A stretch of DNA of 64,000 nt from Labrys sp. KNU-23 (lineage in GTDB: Bacteria > Pseudomonadota > Alphaproteobacteria > Rhizobiales > Labraceae). Made by a program: the position numbers and the translations under genes. Below the pieces are notes generated by a model. The model searched no databases and was not told where the DNA came from. It saw only the letters and a list, made by a program, of their open reading frames with translations. Positions 25,425 through 34,380 of this stretch are shown one piece after another. Position 1 is the stretch's first letter. Every line of letters starts with the position of its first letter. The stretch lies in assembly GCF_008330945.1 (NCBI RefSeq), contig NZ_CP043489.1:992001-1056000 (forward strand), read 5' to 3'.

Positions 25425-25673
25425 TCAGGCTTCAGGCAGGGGTTCGAGCCCGGCCGGCTTGCCCTCGGCATCGAGCCGGATCTTGTCGACCTTGGCCTCC
25501 GCGACCTTCAGAAGCTTGTCGCAATGGGCCTTGAGCTGCTCGCCACGCCCGAACAGCGTGATCGATTCCTCCAGCGGCACATTGCCGCCTTCGAGGCTGC
25601 GCACGATTTGCTCGAGCTCGGCGAGCGCCTTCTCGAAGCTGAGCGTTGCGATGTCGGACGGCTTGTCGGCCAT
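25425..25673 (-). CDS. xseB: Exodeoxyribonuclease VII small subunit
   Basis: An 82-residue protein from ATG 25673 ([20 protein letters not shown]); an in-frame TTG at 25679 is less likely. It matches the whole XseB family: [35 protein letters not shown], then a helix with [12 protein letters not shown]. XseB is the small coiled subunit that assembles with XseA to degrade single-stranded DNA in the cytoplasm; xseA is not in the window. It lies upstream of dxs with 127 bp and a repeat element between them. Confidence 0.94.
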   Translation of the reverse strand: MADKPSDIATLSFEKALAELEQIVRSLEGGNVPLEESITLFGRGEQLKAHCDKLLKVAEAKVDKIRLDAEGKPAGLEPLPEA

Positions 25674-25691
25674 TATCAACCTGTCGGATCT

Positions 25692-25792
25692 CTAGAGCAA
25701 AGCGCGTTTAGACAGAAACGCTTGTTTGCTCTAACTCTTTGGTTCGACGCGTCTTTGCGATGCTTGGCGATTCCGCCAAATCCCAAAACGCC
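25692..25792 (+). repeat. Dispersed two-hairpin element, copy D
   Basis: The cleanest copy with E: CTAGAGCAAAGCGCG, outer stem AGAGCAAA/TTTGCTCT enclosing inner stem GCGTTT/AAACGC, then AACTCTTTGGTTCGACGCG and a second hairpin from TTTGCGAT to CCAAAACGCC. It lies upstream of xseB. Confidence 0.75.
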
Positions 25793-25928
25793 CTCGATTT
25801 CCCCCTCTATAGCCCCGAACCTCGTCGCAATGAAAGAAAAAGCCATGCAAGCCGCATGACCCAACCGTGCATAAGGCGGTTGAAAGCGACAGGTTGCGGC
25901 TCACGCCCGCTTCCGGCACAAGCGGCGC

Positions 25929-27467
25929 ATGGATTTGCAGACCTTCCTCGCGCTCTCCGCCGGTTCCCTGTCAGCCGTAGCCATCGCCCAGGTGTTCGTC
26001 ACCCGGACCTACCGCTTTCCAGGCATCGCGATCTACCTGGCGGGGCATGCGGCCGTGATCGCCATCGCCGTCGCGGCATATCGGTTTCTGCCCGATTATT
26101 ACGGTTTCCTGGCAGCCCTCGCCTTGCTGGTGATCATTGCACCGGGACCCTTGCTGAGTCGGGCCAATCGCGAATTGCTGGCCGGCCGCAACGAACGCGC
26201 CGCCCTGCTTGCCCGCTTGGCCAGCCTCGTGCAGCCCACCGGCCAAATCCGCTTTACGGCCAACCTGTTCAAGGCTCTTTCCGAATCGACACGCAAGGAA
26301 CGGATCGAGGCCCTCGAAGCGCTACGGCAGACCGGCAAGCCGGATCAGGAAGTGATCCTCGACCTGCAATTGCTGCGGCAGCGCCAGAACTGGCAGGGCA
26401 TCGTCGACTATCTTGCCCGCAACCCCATGCCGGCAGGCGCAGATGCGGTCGCCTTTCCGATCCGGGCCCTCGGGGAGACCGGCCAGTTGGAGGCCATGGT
26501 GGCGACAGCCGCGCGCCATCGCGGCCTGCTGGGCGCCGGGCAATTGTCGACCCTGATGCTCCTCGCCTTCTGCGGCCGCGTCCAGGCCACGGATTCGATG
26601 CTGGCCTCGTTCCACGCCATGCCGGTCTCCGTGAAGGCGTTCTGGCAGGCGACCGCCCTCCAGGCGGCGGCACGGGGCGAACTTGCCGAGCCTCTGCTGC
26701 GGGGCTTTGCCGCCGCCTCGCTGACGCCCGCCCAGCATGAGGCGATCGTCGCTCGCCTGGACAAGCCGGCGAGCCAGGCCGAGGGCCAGCTCTCGACGCA
26801 GGCAACCGCCTTCCTCGATGATTTGGAGGCGCATATCCGGCGCAACGCCCCCCTGCGCCGCACGGGTTGGCGCGCCGCCCCCGTGACCTATCTGCTGATC
26901 CTGGCCAATTGCGCCGCCTTCGGCATCGAGCTGTGGAATGGCGACACCACCGACGTCGACAATCTGATCCAACTTGGCGGAATGCTGCCCGAAGCAGTGG
27001 TTCAAGGGGACCAATGGTGGCGACTACTGAGCGCCATGTTCCTGCATGCCGGCCCCGAACATCTGATCAGCAACATGATCGGACTTTTCCTGCTCGGCCG
27101 CATGGTTGAGGGCACGGTCGGAAGCCTGCGCATGGGCCTGATCTATCTGATCGGTGGCCTGATCTCCATGGCCGGGGTGCTCGCCCTCACAGAGGCGGGC
27201 TTCACGCAGCCCGATGTCCTGGTCGGGGCTTCCGGCGCCATCCTCGCCCTGATCGGCGCCATCGCCCTGCGGCGTCTGTCAGACTTCCTGGCAACGCGCC
27301 ATATCGCCGACCGGCACAATCTCAGCCTGATCGTCATCGTGCTGCTGATCCAGGCGACGATCGACCTTTCGCTGCCTCAGATCAGTTTCACCGCGCACGG
27401 CATCGGTTTCATCGCCGGCATTGCCCTGGCCTGGATATTTGGCACGGCGCACGCCAACCGGCGATGA
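25929..27467 (+). CDS. Rhomboid family intramembrane serine protease with N-terminal extension
   Basis: A 512-residue membrane protein. Residues 1-75 hold about two to three membrane helices. Residues ~85-300 form a soluble alpha-helical region resembling tetratricopeptide-type repeats. The rhomboid core occupies ~310-505: QWWRLLSAMFLHAGPEHLISNM (the L1-loop WR and HxxxxHxxxN motif), then the catalytic Ser435 in GASG, and the catalytic His490 in TAHGIGF. It should cleave single-pass membrane substrates. The combination of N-terminal helices, soluble helical domain and rhomboid is larger than the usual bacterial GlpG form. Convergent with dihydroorotase. Confidence 0.9.
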   Translation: MDLQTFLALSAGSLSAVAIAQVFVTRTYRFPGIAIYLAGHAAVIAIAVAAYRFLPDYYGFLAALALLVIIAPGPLLSRANRELLAGRNERAALLARLASLVQPTGQIRFTANLFKALSESTRKERIEALEALRQTGKPDQEVILDLQLLRQRQNWQGIVDYLARNPMPAGADAVAFPIRALGETGQLEAMVATAARHRGLLGAGQLSTLMLLAFCGRVQATDSMLASFHAMPVSVKAFWQATALQAAARGELAEPLLRGFAAASLTPAQHEAIVARLDKPASQAEGQLSTQATAFLDDLEAHIRRNAPLRRTGWRAAPVTYLLILANCAAFGIELWNGDTTDVDNLIQLGGMLPEAVVQGDQWWRLLSAMFLHAGPEHLISNMIGLFLLGRMVEGTVGSLRMGLIYLIGGLISMAGVLALTEAGFTQPDVLVGASGAILALIGAIALRRLSDFLATRHIADRHNLSLIVIVLLIQATIDLSLPQISFTAHGIGFIAGIALAWIFGTAHANRR

Positions 27468-27471
27468 CATC

Positions 27472-27495
27472 GAGCGCGGACATCTGCCCGCGCTC
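27472..27495. terminator. Hairpin between convergent rhomboid and dihydroorotase genes
   Basis: GAGCGCGG (27472-27479) pairs with CCGCGCTC (27488-27495) across an 8-nt loop, in the 42-bp gap between the two stops. GC-rich, no T-run; probably a bidirectional 3'-end structure. Confidence 0.5.
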
Positions 27496-27509
27496 CGGGG
27501 TCCTTCGCA

Positions 27510-28835
27510 TCACGCCGTCCAGAAGCGAGCGGCCTCGCCACGCGAATGTTCGTCCAGCGAGCCCTCCCACATCACCCTCGCGCCGCGCACGATAGTGCCG
27601 ACCGGCCAGCCGGTGACCTCAACGCCGTCATAGGGTGTCCAGCCGCATTTGGAGGCGATCCAGCCATTGCGGATGGTTTCCTTGCGCTTCAGATCGACGA
27701 TGGTGAGGTCGGCGTCATAGCCCACCGCGATGCGGCCCTTGCCGGCCACGCCGAAGATACGGCTGGGGCCATGGCTGGTCAGATCGACGAAACGCTCCAG
27801 CGACAGCCGGCCCTTGTTCACATGGTCGAGCATCACCGGCACCAGCGTCTGCACGCCGGTCATGCCGGAGGGCGAATCGGGATAGGGCTTGGCCTTTTCT
27901 TCCAGCGTGTGAGGCGCGTGATCGGAGCCGAGCACATCGACGATGCCCTGGCGGATGCCCTGCCAGATGCCCTCGCGATGCCCAGCATCACGGACCGGCG
28001 GATTCATCTGTACCAGCGTGCCCAGTTTCTCATAGGCCTCCGGGCCGGCCAGAGTGAGATGATGCGGTGTCGCCTCGCAGGTCACTAGCCGCTTATGCGC
28101 GCCGAGGAAGGGAATCTCGTCCGCCGTCGAGATGTGCAGGACATGGATCGGCGCGCCCGTCTCCTCGGCGATGGCGACCAGGCGCCGTGTGCAGTTGAGG
28201 GCCGCCTCGACGTCGCGCCAGACTGGATGGGAGGATGCCTCCCCCTTCACCCGCAGGTCGCGCCGCTCGCGCAGGCGATACTCGTCCTCCGAATGGAAGG
28301 CGGCACGGCGGCGCGTGCGCTTGAGGATCTCGCGTACGCCCTCATCGTCCTCCACCAGGAGCGAACCGGTGGAAGAGCCCATGAACACCTTGATGCCGGC
28401 CGCACCCGGCAGGCGCTCCAGTTCCGCCACCTCAGGGGCGTTCTCGCGGGTACCGCCGACCCAGAAGGCGAAATCGCAATGCATGCGATGCGTGCCGCGG
28501 CTGACCTTGTCGGCCAGTGCCTCGGGCGTAATGGTGAGCGGATCGGTGTTCGGCATTTCGAACACGGCGGTGACGCCGCCCATCACCGCCGCTCGCGAGC
28601 CCGATTCGAGGTCTTCCTTATGCGTCGGTCCCGGCTCGCGGAAATGCACCTGGCTGTCGATCACGCCCGGCAGGATGGTCAGACCCTCACAGTCGATCAC
28701 CTCGCCGGCACTGGCCTGCGACAAGTCCCCCAGCGCCGCGATGCGCCCGTCCTTGACGCCGACGTCGCCATGATGCCGGCCGTCCTGGTTGACGATCTCG
28801 CCATTGCGGAAGATGCGGTCGAATGTCTGGGGCAT
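27510..28835 (-). CDS. Dihydroorotase, non-canonical Q-x-H subclass
   Basis: A 441-residue amidohydrolase from ATG 28835 (MPQTFDRIFRNGEIVN), with GAGGAG 6-11 nt upstream. It should cyclise carbamoyl aspartate to dihydroorotate in pyrimidine synthesis. The first metal motif reads DSQVHFREPG rather than the D-x-H-x-H-x-REPG of standard dihydroorotases, so the first His is Gln. Other metal-site residues are present: HSEDE, HVLHIST and the catalytic Asp in GSDHAPH. The DSQVHFREPG form defines a subclass common in alphaproteobacteria (PRK09060-like), so it is not a local mutation, but activity of the subclass deserves caution. Confidence 0.85.
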   Translation of the reverse strand: MPQTFDRIFRNGEIVNQDGRHHGDVGVKDGRIAALGDLSQASAGEVIDCEGLTILPGVIDSQVHFREPGPTHKEDLESGSRAAVMGGVTAVFEMPNTDPLTITPEALADKVSRGTHRMHCDFAFWVGGTRENAPEVAELERLPGAAGIKVFMGSSTGSLLVEDDEGVREILKRTRRRAAFHSEDEYRLRERRDLRVKGEASSHPVWRDVEAALNCTRRLVAIAEETGAPIHVLHISTADEIPFLGAHKRLVTCEATPHHLTLAGPEAYEKLGTLVQMNPPVRDAGHREGIWQGIRQGIVDVLGSDHAPHTLEEKAKPYPDSPSGMTGVQTLVPVMLDHVNKGRLSLERFVDLTSHGPSRIFGVAGKGRIAVGYDADLTIVDLKRKETIRNGWIASKCGWTPYDGVEVTGWPVGTIVRGARVMWEGSLDEHSRGEAARFWTA

Positions 28836-28974
28836 GGCGCTCTCCTCGATGACGAAGCTGAAACCCTGCGCTTTTCCCCCAGGCAACGCCAGCTTTCAAC
28901 CGCCAATCCGCCGCCTCTTCACGCCGCGCACAGGGATTGCCATATAGGAGGGACCGAAACGGGACTGCCTTGCC

Positions 28975-29817
28975 ATGATCCATCTGTCCGACCGCGCCGT
29001 AATCCGTCTCAGCGGAGAGGATGCGCGATCCTGGTTCGCCAATCTCGTCACCTGCGACATTGCCCATCTCGAGCCCGGCCAGGGGAGATGGGGTGGCTTG
29101 CTGACGCCGCAAGGCAAGATTCTGTTCGATTTCCTGGTGACCATCGGCGACGATGGGCTCTATCTGGACACGGACGCCGCCCTGGCCCCCGACTTTGCCA
29201 AGAGGCTCAATTTCTATCGACTGCGCGCCAAGGTGACCGTCGAGGCCTTGCCGGCTTGGAGAGTCTACGCCGCCCTGCCCCCCGAAAATGTCGACATCGA
29301 GGGTGCTCTGGCTTTCCCGGATCCCAGGCGGCCCGAACTCGGGCTTCGCATTCTCGCACCTGTCGCAGCCACGGCAGACGAAACGACCGCGGCCTATCAC
29401 GACCGCCGCATCGGGCTCGGTATTCCCGAAGGCGGCAAGGATTTTCGCTTCGGCGAGGCCTTCCCGCACGAAGTGCTGATGGACATGCTCGCCGGCGTCG
29501 ACTTCAAGAAGGGTTGCTTCGTCGGCCAGGAAGTCGTCAGCCGCATGCAGCATCGCGGCACCGCACGCACCCGCATCGTGCCGGTCGTCGCCGGCGCCGC
29601 CTTGCCACCTGCCGGTACGGAAATCCGCATCGGCGACCGGCCGGCCGGCACCCTCGGCTCCTCGGCAGGGACAAGGGGGCTGGCCCTGCTCCGGCTCGAC
29701 CGTGTGGAGGAAGGCCTGGCTGCCGGCGAAACCCTGGCAGCAGGAGATAGCGCCGTTGCGGTCGACAAACCGTCCTGGTGGGCCGGACCGGGCGCGGCGC
29801 ACAAGGCGACGGCCTGA
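28975..29817 (+). CDS. ygfZ: YgfZ/GcvT-domain folate-binding protein
   Basis: A 280-residue protein of the YgfZ (IBA57) family, which binds tetrahydrofolate and helps mature iron-sulphur enzymes. The family signature K-G-C-[FY]-x-G-Q-E is present as KKGCFVGQEVVSRMQHRG near residues 178-195, with the reactive Cys. The N-terminal DRAVIRLSGEDARSWFANLVTCDI and GGLLTPQGKILFDF match the GcvT-like fold. It diverges from dihydroorotase (139 bp between starts). A poorly conserved GGAGGG lies ~38 nt upstream, too far to be its ribosome-binding site. Confidence 0.93.
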   Translation: MIHLSDRAVIRLSGEDARSWFANLVTCDIAHLEPGQGRWGGLLTPQGKILFDFLVTIGDDGLYLDTDAALAPDFAKRLNFYRLRAKVTVEALPAWRVYAALPPENVDIEGALAFPDPRRPELGLRILAPVAATADETTAAYHDRRIGLGIPEGGKDFRFGEAFPHEVLMDMLAGVDFKKGCFVGQEVVSRMQHRGTARTRIVPVVAGAALPPAGTEIRIGDRPAGTLGSSAGTRGLALLRLDRVEEGLAAGETLAAGDSAVAVDKPSWWAGPGAAHKATA

Positions 29818-29865
29818 GCCACCTGCCTCACTCGATCTGGAACACGCCCGCGCATGAATTACAGG

Positions 29866-30042
29866 GGCGTCTCGGCGCCACGCCAGCCGAGACGCCGAGA
29901 CGGCTCAATCGGAACAGCGCTCCTGCCTTGGGGGAAGCCCGGCTGACTTGCGTGCGGCCGGCCGAAAAAGCGGGAGCACAGCGCCGTGCGCGCACCGTGA
30001 GGCGGTCTTCCCCAGTGCCCTGCCCTGCCTGTCTTGCTCCCG
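29866..30042. other. Non-coding block with nested inverted repeats, candidate structured RNA or dispersed repeat
   Basis: The 349-bp gap 29818-30166 has no convincing ORF. It holds a perfect hairpin GGCGTCTCGGC / GCCGAGACGCC (29866-29876, 29886-29896) and a larger one with closing stem CGGGAGCA / TGCTCCCG (29971-29978, 30035-30042). Read on the minus strand the larger stem is followed by C and five T (29965-29970), as in an intrinsic terminator. Internal palindrome GTGCGCGCAC. Neither a B12 nor another riboswitch pattern that I know fits. Confidence 0.4.
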
Positions 30043-30166
30043 TGGTGATTCCGGGCAATGCTGGGAAAGTCGTTTCATACCCGCCCGAGCGCGGGACTCT
30101 TCGTGAGTATGCCGGGCGTCGTGGTTGCAATGGCATGCTGCCGCCTTCAAGCGCGAGGATGCCTCC

Positions 30167-30757
30167 GTGAACCAGCCCCACGCCTTCGACCCCACTGTCC
30201 TCAGCCATGTCCGCACGGTGATCAGCATCATCGTCGGCCTCAGCATGGGCCGGCTGCTCACCGGCCTCGCCCGCTTCGTCCAGCATCCGCGCCAGAACAA
30301 GATCTACAGTGTCCACCTGGCGTGGACCTTCTTCATGCTGCTTCACATCATCTCGTTCTGGTGGTGGGAATTCCATCTGATCAACGTGCAGTGGACCTTT
30401 CCGCTCTATGGCTTCGTCGTCTTCTATGCGAGCGTGTTCTTCTTCATGTGCACGATGCTCTTTCCGGACACCATGTATGAGTACAAGGGCTTCGAGGACT
30501 ATTTCATGTCCCGCCGGAAATGGTTCTTCGGCATCCTGATCGGCACCTTCTTCCTCGACATCGTCGACACCCTCATCAAGGGCAGCGACTATGTCGAGTC
30601 ACTCGGCCCGGAATATTGGGTGCGCATCGCCTTTTTCGTCGTCACCAGTGCGGCTGCCATCGTCATCGCCAACCAGCGCTTCCAGCTTGCCTTCGCCATC
30701 ATCGCGCTGATTGCCGAAATCAGCTGGGCCCTGGGTCTCTATGACACGCTGACCTGA
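30167..30757 (+). CDS. Integral membrane protein of unknown function
   Basis: A 196-residue protein with about six transmembrane helices. The GTG at 30167 is chosen because GAGGATG precedes it and similarity to a soluble N-terminus ([31 protein letters not shown]) begins here; a TTG at 30125 is the only earlier option. Aromatic-rich helices ([32 protein letters not shown]) and a central loop [20 protein letters not shown] stand out. I recognise no family. It is convergent with the luciferase-like gene and their 3' ends overlap by 19 bp. Confidence 0.75.
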   Translation: MNQPHAFDPTVLSHVRTVISIIVGLSMGRLLTGLARFVQHPRQNKIYSVHLAWTFFMLLHIISFWWWEFHLINVQWTFPLYGFVVFYASVFFFMCTMLFPDTMYEYKGFEDYFMSRRKWFFGILIGTFFLDIVDTLIKGSDYVESLGPEYWVRIAFFVVTSAAAIVIANQRFQLAFAIIALIAEISWALGLYDTLT

Positions 30758-31749
30758 GCCGGCGCGGCGATCATCTGCTCGGCGAGGATCTCGTAGGAGC
30801 GCTTGGTCTTCTCATGGTCGAAGATCATGTTGGTGGCGATGATCTCGTCGGCGCCGGTACGGGCGATGAATGCCTCGATACCCGCCTTGACGGTAGCCGG
30901 CGAACCGACCACCGAAGCATGGTTCATATGCTGCAGCGTCGCACGGCCGACGGCATCGAGCGTTTCTTCATAGTTCTCGACCGGTGGCTGGATCAGGCCC
31001 GGCCGACCCGTCCGCAGGCTGACGAAGGCCTGCAGCCGCGAGCTCTGGAGGAAATGAGCCTCCTCGTCGGTATCGGCGGCGACCACGTTCATGCCCAGCA
31101 TGACATGGGGCTTGTCGAGATATTCGGAGGGCTCGAAGCGGCCGCGATAAATGGCGATTGCTCCTTCGAGATCGGCCGCCGCGAAATGGGAGGCGAAGGC
31201 GAAGGGCAGGCCGAGCATGGCGGCAAGCTGCGCTCCGAACAGGCTGGAGCCCAGGATCCAGACCGGTACCGCCAGCCCTGCCCCCGGAACGGCCTGCACG
31301 CGCTGGTCCGGACTCGCCGGCTTGAAATAGTTCATCAGTTCGATGACGTCCCGCGGGAAAGCGTCGATCTCGGCATTGAGATTGCGGCGCAGCGCTTGCG
31401 CGGTGATCTGGTCGGTGCCGGGAGCCCGCCCCACCCCGAGATCGATGCGCCCGGGATGCAGGGCGGCCAGCGTGCCAAAGGCTTCGGCCACCATCAGCGG
31501 CGCATGGTTGGGCAGCATGATGCCGCCAGCCCCCAGGCGGATGGTGGAGGTGCCGGTGGCAACATGGGCGAGCGCCACCGCGGTGGCGGCGCTGGCGATG
31601 CCCGGCATGTTGTGGTGCTCGGCCAGCCACAGCCTGTTGTAGCCGAGCCGCTCGACATGGCGGGCAAGGTCCAGCGAATTGTGGAGGGCCTGGCCTGCAT
31701 TGCTGCCGACGGCGATGGGCGAAAGGTCGAGGACTGAAATCGGGATCAT
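30739..31749 (-). CDS. LLM-class flavin-dependent oxidoreductase (luciferase-like)
   Basis: A 336-residue protein from ATG 31749 ([22 protein letters not shown]). It is a single TIM-barrel of the bacterial luciferase superfamily, group with Yhb[65 protein letters not shown], then WILGSS. It uses reduced flavin (FMNH2 or F420-like) for monooxygenation; the substrate is not known. Longer upstream frame rejected because similarity starts at [11 protein letters not shown]. Its last 19 bp overlap the end of the convergent membrane-protein gene. Confidence 0.92.
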   Translation of the reverse strand: MIPISVLDLSPIAVGSNAGQALHNSLDLARHVERLGYNRLWLAEHHNMPGIASAATAVALAHVATGTSTIRLGAGGIMLPNHAPLMVAEAFGTLAALHPGRIDLGVGRAPGTDQITAQALRRNLNAEIDAFPRDVIELMNYFKPASPDQRVQAVPGAGLAVPVWILGSSLFGAQLAAMLGLPFAFASHFAAADLEGAIAIYRGRFEPSEYLDKPHVMLGMNVVAADTDEEAHFLQSSRLQAFVSLRTGRPGLIQPPVENYEETLDAVGRATLQHMNHASVVGSPATVKAGIEAFIARTGADEIIATNMIFDHEKTKRSYEILAEQMIAAPAQVSVS

Positions 31750-31897
31750 GAAAAGGGCACGACAAAATTCGATGAGGATCGAACTAATATAGGTGGCTTT
31801 GCCGCCCTGGCAAGGAAGGGGACAGGCAGCCTTCTCCACGATCACGAAATGTTCTTCCCTCTTTCCGAGTCGGCTTTCGCCATGGCAAGAAGGCGAC

Positions 31898-32515
31898 ATG
31901 GAACGCACAGTCATTCTGCACGACGACGGCAAGCAGCGTTGTCCCTGGCCGGGGCTTGACCCCTTCTACATCGCCTATCACGACGAAGAATGGGGCGTGC
32001 CCGAATATGATGGCCGCGCTCTGTTCGAAAAGCTCATCCTCGACGGCTTCCAGGCCGGCCTGTCCTGGATCACCATCCTGCGCAAGCGCGAGCACTTCCG
32101 CGAGGTGTTCGACGGCTTCGAGCCGGCCAAGATCGCGCTTTACGGCCCGGAGAAGGTAGCGGCCCTGATGGCCGATCCCGGCATCGTGCGCAACCGTGCC
32201 AAGGTGGAAGGCACCATCATCGGCGCCCGGCTCTGGCTGGAGATCGAAGAAAAGCAGGGCTTCTCACCCTATCTCTGGGACTTTCTCGACGGCCGTCCCC
32301 TGCAGAATACGCCACGCGCCCATGGCGACGTCCCGGCCGAGACGGCCCTGTCGCAAAAGATCTCCAAGGACCTGAAGGCGCGCGGCTTCAAATTCGTCGG
32401 CCCCACCATCGTCTATGCCTTCATGCAGGCGGTCGGCATGGTCAACGACCACCTCGTCGACTGCTTCCGCCATGCCGAATGCGCCGAGCTCGGCAAGGCC
32501 GGGCATCCGGGCTGA
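31898..32515 (+). CDS. tag: DNA-3-methyladenine glycosylase I
   Basis: A 205-residue base-excision repair enzyme that removes 3-methyladenine. ATG 31898 follows AGAAGG at 6 nt. Motifs: RCPWPG (zinc-binding Cys region, residues ~14-19), [31 protein letters not shown] with the substrate-recognition Glu, and a C-terminal [20 protein letters not shown] with the last zinc ligands H and C-x-RH. Length and order are those of the family. It is followed 2 bp later by an HD-domain gene. A poor match to an SOS box, GTTC-N7-TTTC, lies near 31849. Confidence 0.95.
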   Translation: MERTVILHDDGKQRCPWPGLDPFYIAYHDEEWGVPEYDGRALFEKLILDGFQAGLSWITILRKREHFREVFDGFEPAKIALYGPEKVAALMADPGIVRNRAKVEGTIIGARLWLEIEEKQGFSPYLWDFLDGRPLQNTPRAHGDVPAETALSQKISKDLKARGFKFVGPTIVYAFMQAVGMVNDHLVDCFRHAECAELGKAGHPG

Positions 32516-32517
32516 CC

Positions 32518-33126
32518 ATGGCACGCGTAAGGAAAGCCGCTCCTCACCGGGCCTGGCAGCGCATGTTGTCGGGCCGGCGCCTCGATCTGCTCGATCCTTC
32601 CCCGCTCGATATCGAAATCGAGGATATCGCTCATGGCCTGGCCCGGGTCGCGCGCTGGAACGGCCAGACCAGCGGCAAGGCCATCTTCTCGGTGGCGCAG
32701 CACAGCGTGCTCGTCCTCGACGTGCTCGATGCGATGGAGCCCGCCCAGCCCGACACGGTGAGGCTGATGGTGCTGCTGCACGATGCGCCTGAATATGTCA
32801 TCGGCGACATGATCTCCCCCTTCAAGGCGGTGATCGGCGAGAGCTACAAAAGCGTGGAGGCCCGCCTGCTCGGCGCCATCCATCTGCGCTTCGGCCTGCC
32901 GGCCATCCCGCCACCGGCAATCAAGGTGATGACCAAGAAAGCCGACATGGTGGCCGCCTTTCTCGAAGCAACCCAGCTTGCCGGCTTCGGCATCGAGGAA
33001 TCCTGCCGCATCTTCGGTGATCCGCGCCCCCTGCCCCGTCCGATGGACCAAGCCAGGCTGGAACCTCTGCCGGCGGAGCAGGCGCAACAGGCCTTCCTCG
33101 ACCGCTTTACCCAGATCTTCAGATAG
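32518..33126 (+). CDS. HD-domain phosphohydrolase, YfbR-like
   Basis: A 202-residue protein from ATG 32518, 2 bp after the tag stop. The HD pattern is visible: SVAQHS (first His, residue ~66), LLHDAPE (His-Asp, ~88-92) and a later Asp in KKADMVAA. The family hydrolyses (deoxy)nucleoside monophosphates or other phosphoesters in the cytoplasm with a divalent metal. Its operon position between a DNA glycosylase and a tyrosine-phosphatase-like gene suggests a housekeeping unit in nucleotide or DNA maintenance, but the substrate is not shown. Confidence 0.82.
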   Translation: MARVRKAAPHRAWQRMLSGRRLDLLDPSPLDIEIEDIAHGLARVARWNGQTSGKAIFSVAQHSVLVLDVLDAMEPAQPDTVRLMVLLHDAPEYVIGDMISPFKAVIGESYKSVEARLLGAIHLRFGLPAIPPPAIKVMTKKADMVAAFLEATQLAGFGIEESCRIFGDPRPLPRPMDQARLEPLPAEQAQQAFLDRFTQIFR

Positions 33127-33132
33127 GCCACC

Positions 33133-33642
33133 ATGCAAATCAATGTCTGCTCGCTCTCCCGTCTCGAAGCCACCGTCACCGCTACCGGTGCCCGCCAGAT
33201 CCTGACCCTGATCAATGCCGGCACCAAGGTGATCAGGCCTGTCACGGTGGAGGAGAAGCATCATCTCTTTCTCAGCATGAACGACATCGTCGAGGTGGCT
33301 GAAGAAGGACAGATCCTGCCCGGCGACGACCACCTCTCCCAGCTTCTCGCCTTCGTCAGGGACTGGGACCAGGCGACGCCGCTGGTGGTACATTGCTATG
33401 CCGGGGTCAGTCGTTCGACCGCCGCGGCCTTCACGGCGGCCTGCGCCCTCAATCCCTCGCTCGACGAGCATGAGCTGGCGCAGACCATCCGCCGGCTGTC
33501 GCCGACCGCTACCCCCAACCGACGCATCGTGGCCCTGGCGGATATGCGGCTCGGCCGCAATGGCCGCATGCTGGCTGCCATCGACGCCATCGGCCGCGGC
33601 GAGGATTGCTTCGAAGGCGTCCCCTTCGCCTTGCAATTGTAG
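33133..33642 (+). CDS. Tyrosine phosphatase-like protein
   Basis: A 169-residue protein. The phosphatase P-loop C-x5-R is present as HCYAGVSRST around residues 87-96, preceded by a possible general acid Asp in MNDIVEVAEE (residues ~55-65). This is the dual-specificity/atypical tyrosine phosphatase form common as a stand-alone protein in Rhizobiales. It begins 6 bp after the HD-domain gene and is the last of a tag-HD-phosphatase group. Phosphoprotein or phospholipid substrates are unknown. Confidence 0.85.
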   Translation: MQINVCSLSRLEATVTATGARQILTLINAGTKVIRPVTVEEKHHLFLSMNDIVEVAEEGQILPGDDHLSQLLAFVRDWDQATPLVVHCYAGVSRSTAAAFTAACALNPSLDEHELAQTIRRLSPTATPNRRIVALADMRLGRNGRMLAAIDAIGRGEDCFEGVPFALQL

Positions 33643-33679
33643 GAAGTGTCGGCAGGAACGCGCCGCTCGGCGGCCCGCC

Positions 33680-33708
33680 AAAAAAGAGGCCCGGCGCGGT
33701 GCCAGGCC
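33680..33708 (-). terminator. Intrinsic terminator on the minus strand
   Basis: On the minus strand, GGCCTGGC-accgc-GCCGGGCC (one G-T pair) is followed by TCTTTTTT (33680-33687). It lies 115 bp past the stop of the minus-strand gene at 33823, so it can end that transcript and that of the DUF2339 gene upstream. Confidence 0.7.
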
Positions 33709-33822
33709 AGAGGAAGGTCAAACATCGCAATGCTGTCGAGGAACGGACAGCTCGATGGCCGTGACCATGGCGCAGATCAATGACGCGCCGATGACGCCGC
33801 TTCGCGCAGCAGCGTGCGCCGC

Positions 33823-34365
33823 TTACGATCTGGTCTCGGTCCGCCGCGACGCCGAAGCCGCATAGGGCGAGCCACCCACATCGGGATAGAGCCCGCGATT
33901 GCGTCGCCAGTCGGGGTGATAGTCGCGCAGCACGAAGATGCGAAAGCATTCGGCTGCCGAAGCTCGTGCTTCGGGCGTGACATAGCCGCTATCTTCGGCG
34001 GCCAGCGCTTCCAGAGCACCGAGATCATCGGCGGCGATACGCAGGCGCAGCAGGGAGAACTCCCCGCTGACATCGCTTTCATAGTCGAAGGCCCAATCCA
34101 CGCCCGCACCTTGCAGCCGTCCGACAGCCGAAACGAAGGCAGGATCAACCGCCCAGGCCGCGCGCCTTGCCTCATGCGCAGCCTCGAGCCGGGCAACCTC
34201 GTCGGGAGACGGATTTCCCTGCGTGCGATCGAGCCAGATATCATCGGCCAGCCTGCCGTGGCCTTGGTGCTGATAAGCGAGCTGGCTCACGGCAAAGTTC
34301 AACAGAGCGACTTCCGGCCTGAGACGCTGCAAGACACTGTCCGGGCAATGCTCCGTTTCAGCCAT
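33823..34365 (-). CDS. Conserved-looking protein of unknown function, follows the DUF2339 gene
   Basis: A 180-residue, acidic, soluble protein (MAETEHCPDSVLQRLRPEVALLNFAVSQLAYQ...). Ala- and Glu-rich helices dominate; the C-terminal third contains SAAECFRIFVLRDYHPDWRRNRGLYPDVGG. No signal peptide, membrane segment or known motif. It starts 15 bp after the stop of the DUF2339 gene and ends before an intrinsic terminator, so the two form an operon. It may assist the membrane protein, but that is only context. Confidence 0.7.
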   Translation of the reverse strand: MAETEHCPDSVLQRLRPEVALLNFAVSQLAYQHQGHGRLADDIWLDRTQGNPSPDEVARLEAAHEARRAAWAVDPAFVSAVGRLQGAGVDWAFDYESDVSGEFSLLRLRIAADDLGALEALAAEDSGYVTPEARASAAECFRIFVLRDYHPDWRRNRGLYPDVGGSPYAASASRRTETRS

Positions 34366-34380
34366 TGTCGCTGCCAGTCC

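Noticed and set aside
29818..30166. Cobalamin or other known riboswitch
   Set aside because: Conserved B12-box and other riboswitch motifs that I know are absent; reported only as an unidentified structured block.
31840..31897. SOS box before tag
   Set aside because: GTTC-N7-TTTC near 31849 misses one core base and is not supported by context, unlike the exact match at 51749.
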